From positions 620,001 through 684,000 of the forward strand of contig CP053168.1 of assembly GCA_014607495.2 (NCBI GenBank): 64,000 bases of DNA. Reading direction: 5' to 3'. Both the position numbers and the translations under genes were made by a program. Below are positions 58,103 through 64,000 of the stretch, piece by piece (positions within the stretch are counted from its first letter, which is position 1; every line of letters begins with the position of its first letter). This DNA is from Carposina sasakii (lineage: Eukaryota; Arthropoda; Insecta; Lepidoptera; Carposinidae). Under the pieces are notes generated by a model. It was not told the origin of the DNA. It made no database searches and worked only from the letters and a program-made list of their open reading frames with translations.

Positions 58103-58849
58103 GCATCGTACGATATCGTATCGTCTTTTTACAAAATTCAACATGGTGGCGGCTATATTTATCGTATTTTGACAGGCAGACAGTTTATCATATCGTGTTT
58201 CTGCAGGTTATGCTACTTGAGCAGGAGATACCTAGGTTTTTTATTTTTTTTAAACACAAAATAGAACATAGGCAAATGTGTGTAATATTGCCACCTAACT
58301 TGTGCTTTAAAATAAACAGTGTATTTACAGCTGAATTATTAGCTGTTATGCTGGCTTTACTTATTCCTTAGTTCATTTCATGATCAATTATTTATGTAGT
58401 AAATTATTTGAATTTCATCCGTAGAAATAAATACATGCAATAAAAATTATGACGAAATTTAATTTGAAAAGTAAATGGCAGTATGATATATAGCCATTGC
58501 CTATACCGATTGTCATTTATTTTAAAAATAAAACAAAAGTCTATGGTCATTTGTTTTTCAGCCATTTTTAGTCAAATAATTTCCTTTCAAATTGTGATTT
58601 TCTCTAAAGTGGTGCAAAATTCATCAAATTTATTGTGTCGTCTTTAAAAATATTTTTATTTTTATTAAAGTGGTGATTGTGTATTTTTCTAATAATTTTG
58701 TAATACATTTCTTTATCCGTTTCAATTCTCTTTGTCTTGCTAGAATTGTACATTATTGCAAAAATTATATATTGTTAACTTTCTTGTCGGCTTACGTAAT
58801 CATAAAACTACTCATTGGTGCAATTAACTACGAAAAATCATATCTTGAG
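58103..58849. other. Intergenic, upstream of krasavietz
   Basis: AT-rich. It contains the 58664-58758 segment also found inside the hAT element. The promoter of the krasavietz gene should be near its right end, but no core element stands out. Confidence 0.35.
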
Positions 58850-59036
58850 AGAAAATTTTGCTCGGGCAATTTGAATTTTCCTTCGTATCTTCGCCACCGG
58901 ATATCCGGCGACTCCATACACGTTGTCTCTACTCGTGGAAATAGAGACTGTCGCAGCGTTTCTTTCTTTTCCGAACAGGCGCAGTCCGAGCGAACTCGCA
59001 AAAGGAGTAAAAGGCTCCTAAATAACCTGTCACTAC
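58850..59036 (+). other. kra: Probable 5' UTR exon of the krasavietz gene
   Basis: A non-repetitive stretch with higher GC ends in CACTAC followed by a strong GTAAGT donor at 59037. It lies 354 bp upstream of the acceptor of the first coding exon. The left border and the transcription start are not visible in the sequence. The assignment rests on position and donor only. Confidence 0.5.
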
Positions 59037-59400
59037 GTAAGTATCTGTGTATATATATATAGTATATTTAGCGTATTGCGCGTGCTTTGTTCATTTCTGG
59101 ATAGATTTGTCGATCACGCGCGCAGTTTCGCTGAGTCATTGGTGATACCTACTCTGTTATCTGCTCGGTTTTGTCTTCCTTGCGCATCAGTGCTCTTGAC
59201 GGTTCCGTCACCTTTACAGTAAGTACAAGGATATATTTGACGCCATAAGTCTCGGGGGTCGAAGGTTTCATTCTAGCCGTGTTGATTATCATTCGAATTG
59301 CGTGGCCATAGGCGGCCGATGACCTGTCGGGTAACGGGCCTCTAGCCATACCTCCACATTATAATAATTGCCACGTGTTTTTGTTCCAGCAATATATTGT

Positions 59401-59461
59401 ATGAGTCAGAAGGTAGAAAAACCAGTATTATCGGGTCAACGGATCAAGACCAGAAAAAGAG
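59401..59461 (+). CDS. kra: Krasavietz/BZW (eIF5-mimic protein), first coding exon
   Basis: BZW proteins (5MP, krasavietz in flies) bind eIF2 and eIF3 through a C-terminal W2/HEAT domain and restrain translation initiation (family knowledge). The exon starts at 59390 after a TTGTTCCAG acceptor. ATG at 59401 opens MSQKVEKPVLSGQRIKTRKR, the nearly invariant N-terminus of the family. The exon ends at 59461 with one base of the next codon before GTAAGC; a G-initial codon (Asp in relatives) is expected. No second coding exon is present before 64000, so the rest of the gene lies to the right, beyond a Copia element inserted antisense. Confidence 0.85.
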
Positions 59462-60207
59462 GTAAGCAAACATTTTTTGCCACTTTTACCTTTGTAGTAA
59501 GCATTGCAGTCTTTGTACCATTTGTCCTAAATATCGTTCATACCTTAAGCGTTCCTTTTGAGCATCAGCTAGTCAGATTTCATTTACCAATTGTATTTGC
59601 TTATAAATTGGTCTTCAAAACAAACAATGTTTGTGTATTCTAGAAAATTCATGTTTGATTTAATCAGTAAGTAGGTATATGACAATACAAAGTAAGTGAG
59701 TAAAATAGGTAGGTACCTACATAGGCAGGTAACATCTGTTGATAATTGCCTTGTCAAGGAATGAGTAAGTAACTATAATATGCTGGCCATGAAGAATGTT
59801 TATATGGGAATACTTGTATTTTATATTGTAATATATCATGTGCACATTATCACATTTTTAATATTTGGACTTACAAAAAAAAAATCAACTGTAAAGAGAA
59901 ATTGAAAATGAGTATTTTTCTTAGCTTTCTCACTCCTTTGTTTATATAAGAATGATGAAATGTTTGAATTTGTTGAGAATGTTAAAGAGAAAAATGTGGT
60001 TTTTTTTACTCAAATTTGTTTATATCTGCCTCCCCTCCCTAGAGGGGTACATTTGAATCGACATGGGGCAGTTTTGAAAAATAGAGAAAAAAGAGAGGAT
60101 AGAGATAATGACATTTATTGTTATTAAAATATAATATGTAATAATTATAAATAATTACAGTAGCAAAAATAAAAATTATAGTTTTTAATTGTATCCGACT
60201 TCCTGTT
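59462..60207. other. Krasavietz intron, part before the Copia element
   Basis: AT-rich, no exon and no repeat family recognised. Confidence 0.4.
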
Positions 60208-60420
60208 TGTTAACAAAAATAATCATATTGCACAAGAGTATTAGTTTATTGTTATTATTATTAAACAATAAACAATGCAGTTTTAATTAGCGAAATTAGT
60301 ATTTATTTTCTTAGACACGTTTACACCATTACAATCAAGGTATTGCCAGAGAGCACACACAGTGTTGCCAAATGTGATAAACAATAATAAAGGTGAAATT
60401 ACATTGTATTAGTTTTAACA
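60208..60420 (-). repeat. 3' LTR of the Copia element
   Basis: On the minus strand the LTR would start TGTTAAAACTAATAC directly after the purine tract and end TTTTTGTTAACA, giving the inverted terminal TGTTAA/TTAACA. It is about 213 bp, a usual size for Copia, with an AATAAA on its sense strand (complement of 60302-60307). The second LTR is off window, so the borders cannot be confirmed by comparison. Confidence 0.7.
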
Positions 60421-60495
60421 CCCCCACTCAATGTAATTACACCAAAGTAAACTAATAATCAACATAAATGTTACATAATACACTTTAATAAAATT

Positions 60496-63400
60496 TTACA
60501 TCTTTTCTATATTACCCATACTACATTTTCCTAAGAAACGAGTTATCAATTCTCTATTTAAAGATTTTGTAAGCATATCTGCAGGTTGATCACTTGTTTT
60601 AATATAATTTAAACATATCCTTTTATTTTTAATTAATTCCTTTATAAAGTGATAACGGATGTCAACATGTTTTAATCTTTTGACAGTATCAGTGCAGGCA
60701 ACAGATATAGCTGACTGATTATCACAATAAATATGTACAGGACATACATTATTTATCTTAAAATCACTTAACAAATTAATGAGCCAGCAGGCTTCGCTGG
60801 CTGCCATACTGATGGCAATATATTCAGATTCTGTAGAGGATAGACTTACAGACACTTGTTTCTTGGAACTCCAGGAAATTAGACAATTAGAGAATTTGAA
60901 CAAGTAGCCTGTAGTTGATCTTCTATCGTTAAGATCACCTCCCCAGTCTGCATCACAGTACCCCTCCAAAACATTATCTGTACATTTGTAAATTAACTTA
61001 TAATCTAGAGTATGTTTGACATAACGTAAGACTCTTTTCAAAGCACTTAACAGCACATCATTTGCACATTTTTGATATCTACTTAGTAATGAGACAGTAA
61101 AGCATAAGTCAGGCCTAGTGCCAGATACAGCATACATTAAACATCCTATCATTTGTCGACATAATTTTTCAATGTTTTTGTCTACTTTATTGTTATTATT
61201 TTGAAAAAGTTTTAAATTAATATTTTGATCTATAGGTGTAGACATTGGCTTACAATTTTCCATTTTGAATCTTTTAAGAACTTTCTCTAAATACTGTCTT
61301 TGGCTCAGTTCAGTGACTCCTATGTCCAAATTTTGTTTTATGGTTATGCCTAAAAAATCTGTTACAAAACCTAAGTTTTTCATTTTGAATTCTTGATTTA
61401 ATACAATATTTACTTGTTTTACTACATCATTATTTGTTCCAAAGATCAAGACATCATCAACATATAATAACAAATATATTTGATCATTATCTGTGCACTT
61501 TGTGTAGAGACAAGAATCACAATTCGACCTCACAAAGCCTTGTTTGAGCATAACCGAATTAAATTTATTATTCCAACATTTTGGCGAATTTTTGAGACCA
61601 TAAAGGGATTTATTCAATTTTACAATGTTTCTATTACCTGAATAAGCTCCCTCTGGCAAGCTAACATAAACATTTTCATTAATATTTCCGTACAAAAATG
61701 CCCCTGTCACATCCATTTGAGTTATAGGTAAGTTAAGTTTAGTAGCAATTATTACAAAAAGCCTAACAGTTGATAATTTTGCAACTGGAGCATAACAATC
61801 ATTTAAGTCTAAAATATCATCCTGTTCAAACCCTCTTGCCACCAATCTAGCTTTATATTGAGGAAAGTCTTGATCACCCCTCTTAATTTTAAATACCCAC
61901 TTACTACTCACAACTTTTACATTTTTAGGTGCATCACATATTTCCCAGGTATTATTTTCTTCTAGTGTTAGCATTTCTTTTTCAATTGCCTCCTTCCATT
62001 TGCTGCTGTCGCTTCTCTTCATGGCCTCTCCGTAAGTGATTGGTTCACTTTGTTCAGTGTATGCATATTGGCAATTATAGAAAACAGGTGGTTTCCTTAC
62101 CCGCTTGCTGGTTTCTCTCTGATATACCTCACTGATAACTGATTCTAATGAGCTGTCACTTTCTTCACTTGGGTTATATTCAGTTTCTGAATCTTTTGAC
62201 ATACTATCTGTCACCATAGATTCATCGACATCCTCTAATGTAGTTTCTGATTCGTTATGCAACTCATTAATACTATCATCACTTTCTTCTGTATTGTTTA
62301 ATTTTAATTCAAGTTCACTAAGGTTTGGCTCCTTCTCTAAGAAAACTATATCTCGCTTTAATTCAACATCATTCCTATGTGAGAAGTATATTCTAAACCC
62401 TTTCACAGTTTCTCCATACCCAACCATTATACCTCTTTCTCCTTTGCAGTCCCACTTCTTCCTCTTCTCTTTAGGAATATGCGCATATACTGGGGTTCCA
62501 AAAGGTTTTAATTGATGAATGTCAAAGTCTTTTCCACACCACACCTCATATGGCGATTTGTCACCATCTTTACTTTTTCCGGTTCTGTTCAACACAAATA
62601 CTGCTGTGTTTATGGCCTCGCACCACAATGTTTTTGGCAGATCCTTACATGCATTCAGCATTGTTCTCGCGGCTTCAACTAACGTTCGATTTTCCCGTTC
62701 TGCCTTCCCATTTTGTTCCGGTGTGTAGGGGACACTTGTTTGATGTAGTATGCCGCGTTGAGTAAACATTTCTTTGACCTCCTTATTTATAAATTCAAGA
62801 CCATTATCAGTTCTGAACACTTTTATTTTATTTTGAGTCATATTTTCAGCCTTGTTAATGTAGTCTTTAATACAATTCTTTATTTCAAATTTATTTTTGA
62901 CAAAATAGACAGATCTATAGTTGGAAAAGTCATCTTTCAGTATAACAAAGTACTTTGAACCGCCAATTGACGTAACCTCCATCGGGCCGCAGGTATCGGC
63001 ATGAATTAATTCACATGTTTTCGTTGTAACAGTTTCACTGTTCCCAAAAGGCAACCGATGTATTTTTCCTTTTAAACAACTCTCGCATTTTGAAACCGGA
63101 GTTTGTTTCACTTCGATATTATTTTTCAACAGTACTTTTCTTACATATTCAAAGTTTTGATGCGCTAATCTTTCATGCCACTCTTGCAATGTATTTTTAA
63201 CTTTCTTAGCCACATTAGCCACTTTGTTTGTATAGCGTAACTCCAAGTAATATGAGCTTCCAACTCGTTTTGCTACTGCACAAACAATATTGTTTTTATA
63301 AAATTTACAAGAGTTGTTATCTGTCAACATGACATAACCTTTGTCTGACGCACAGTTTACGGAGAATAGGTTAGTTTTCAATTCCGGAACAAATAGAACT

Positions 63401-63996
63401 TTATCTATGGTTGTCTGAATCCATTCACTTCCGTCATACACCTCCACCACCATCTGTCCATAACCTCGAACACTTATTGCCGCACCATTACCGACAATCA
63501 CAGAGTCTTGTTCAGCATCGGTAAATGATGTAAACAGAGCACGATCACAGCACATATGTTCACTTGCCCCTGTGTCCACTAACCATTGAGATTGACTATA
63601 TTTTTTTAATGAGTTTGAGACTACAAATGCATTACTTTTCTTATGTTCTTTGTTCTGTTTAAACCAGCACTGTGACTTGTTATGACCAATCTTGCCGCAA
63701 TAAAAACACTTGTTTTTCTGTACTTCACTTTTATAGTTATTGTTGCTTTTACACTCACTAAGAAAATGTCCCATTTTATTGCATCTGAAACATTTTATCT
63801 TACTTTTGTCTTTAACAACAAATGCAGATGAGCCTGAAGGTAAAGATTGATCATTTTTTTCTTTCATTCTTTCTTCTTCTACCAGCAATCTTGCAACTAA
63901 ATTGTCCATTGTTTGTTTATCGTCTGGGGCCGACTCCCAAGCCGAAACAAAGTGTTTGTACTCATCAGGTAACGACATTAACACTTTAGTTATCAC
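60496..63996 (-). CDS. Copia gag-pol polyprotein (N-terminus cut by window edge)
   Basis: The visible 1166 residues are open to a TAA-type stop at 60496. Positions are counted from the first Met in the window, which is probably internal. Two CCHC zinc knuckles sit at about 69-82 and 97-110. The aspartic protease has DTGA at 141-144. A GAG-pre-integrase zinc region lies at about 270-315 (H...H...CESC). Integrase residues D334, D397 and E433 are present (HADTCGP, RTDNG, PEQNGKAERENR). An acidic linker covers about 555-625. RT runs from about 690 with KARLVARG and the catalytic YVDD at 845-848. RNase H is at about 1010-1145 with DADW, STESEY and CDNQSA. All catalytic residues I looked for are present. 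The frame could encode an active polyprotein; the upstream gag is not visible. Confidence 0.95.
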   Translation of the reverse strand: MITKVLMSLPDEYKHFVSAWESAPDDKQTMDNLVARLLVEEERMKEKNDQSLPSGSSAFVVKDKSKIKCFRCNKMGHFLSECKSNNNYKSEVQKNKCFYCGKIGHNKSQCWFKQNKEHKKSNAFVVSNSLKKYSQSQWLVDTGASEHMCCDRALFTSFTDAEQDSVIVGNGAAISVRGYGQMVVEVYDGSEWIQTTIDKVLFVPELKTNLFSVNCASDKGYVMLTDNNSCKFYKNNIVCAVAKRVGSSYYLELRYTNKVANVAKKVKNTLQEWHERLAHQNFEYVRKVLLKNNIEVKQTPVSKCESCLKGKIHRLPFGNSETVTTKTCELIHADTCGPMEVTSIGGSKYFVILKDDFSNYRSVYFVKNKFEIKNCIKDYINKAENMTQNKIKVFRTDNGLEFINKEVKEMFTQRGILHQTSVPYTPEQNGKAERENRTLVEAARTMLNACKDLPKTLWCEAINTAVFVLNRTGKSKDGDKSPYEVWCGKDFDIHQLKPFGTPVYAHIPKEKRKKWDCKGERGIMVGYGETVKGFRIYFSHRNDVELKRDIVFLEKEPNLSELELKLNNTEESDDSINELHNESETTLEDVDESMVTDSMSKDSETEYNPSEESDSSLESVISEVYQRETSKRVRKPPVFYNCQYAYTEQSEPITYGEAMKRSDSSKWKEAIEKEMLTLEENNTWEICDAPKNVKVVSSKWVFKIKRGDQDFPQYKARLVARGFEQDDILDLNDCYAPVAKLSTVRLFVIIATKLNLPITQMDVTGAFLYGNINENVYVSLPEGAYSGNRNIVKLNKSLYGLKNSPKCWNNKFNSVMLKQGFVRSNCDSCLYTKCTDNDQIYLLLYVDDVLIFGTNNDVVKQVNIVLNQEFKMKNLGFVTDFLGITIKQNLDIGVTELSQRQYLEKVLKRFKMENCKPMSTPIDQNINLKLFQNNNNKVDKNIEKLCRQMIGCLMYAVSGTRPDLCFTVSLLSRYQKCANDVLLSALKRVLRYVKHTLDYKLIYKCTDNVLEGYCDADWGGDLNDRRSTTGYLFKFSNCLISWSSKKQVSVSLSSTESEYIAISMAASEACWLINLLSDFKINNVCPVHIYCDNQSAISVACTDTVKRLKHVDIRYHFIKELIKNKRICLNYIKTSDQPADMLTKSLNRELITRFLGKCSMGNIEKM

Positions 63997-64000
63997 AAAC

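Larger units (their letters stand above)
60208..64000 (-). mobile_element. Copia-type (Ty1/copia) LTR retrotransposon, 3' part
   Basis: The element runs on the minus strand and is cut by the right edge of the window. Visible parts, in element order, are gag C-terminus, protease, integrase, reverse transcriptase and RNase H (one frame, 63996-60496), then a purine-rich tract (GAGTGGGGG, complement of 60421-60429) and the 3' LTR. The uninterrupted frame and intact motifs suggest a fairly recent insertion. The order integrase before RT is diagnostic of Copia rather than Gypsy. Confidence 0.9.

Noticed and set aside
59149..59349. 66-codon minus-strand frame in the first krasavietz intron
   Set aside because: Open and somewhat protein-like, but I recognise no family, and no splice or polyadenylation signal supports it.
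1..64000. CRISPR array, bacterial operon or riboswitch
   Set aside because: No regularly spaced repeats with unique spacers and no prokaryotic gene layout; the spliced genes show animal nuclear DNA.

Overview
The window looks like AT-rich nuclear DNA of an insect, most probably a moth or butterfly. The evidence is short spliced exons with GT/AG borders, four conserved animal genes, and a very dense load of small dispersed repeats of the kind common in Lepidoptera: LINE tails ending in (GAT)n, tRNA-derived SINEs, and foldback MITEs. The order is inferred from repeat character and was not tested by a search.

Left part (1-14.6 kb, all + strand). The last five coding exons of the BBSome subunit BBS5 lie at 994-3917; its N-terminus lies upstream of the window. 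A nine-exon microcephalin gene (MCPH1, three BRCT domains, 598 aa as modelled) follows at 4760-14601. Its introns are packed with transposon remnants, some within 100 bp of exons, and its second and third BRCT domains carry unusual repeat-rich insertions.

Middle part (14.6-51.3 kb). I find no conserved cellular gene here. The region is a mosaic of remnants: a pogo/Tigger-like element, hAT-type MITEs with 8-bp target duplications, PIF/Harbinger remnants with TAA or TTA duplications and MADF-like sequence, a broken Tc1/mariner-type transposase gene with an intron, long foldbacks, SINEs and RTE-like tails. One possible new two-exon gene for a 67-aa protein lies at 48698-49269 on the minus strand. 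Three GC-rich islands (about 31.5-32.0, 35.7-35.9 and 36.9 kb) stand out from the AT-rich background.

Right part (51.3-64 kb). A complete four-exon gene for mitochondrial ribosomal protein mL45 is on the minus strand (51351-55441). Its second intron holds a 2.26-kb hAT-like element that carries a reverse-transcriptase relic and a SINE. A second hAT element (56004-58094) lies between mL45 and the divergent start of a BZW/5MP (krasavietz) gene, of which only a 5' UTR exon and the first coding exon are visible. A Copia-type LTR retrotransposon with one long open frame runs off the right edge on the minus strand, probably inside the krasavietz intron.

The host genes are unrelated in function: cilium, chromosome condensation, mitochondrial ribosome and translation control. 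Nothing suggests that they act together. The most unusual signal is a family of 21-33 bp palindromes (GCATAGAGGAATA...CTCTATG). Three of the four copies are flanked by exact 6-bp direct repeats, and one sits in a SINE whose empty site is visible elsewhere in the window.
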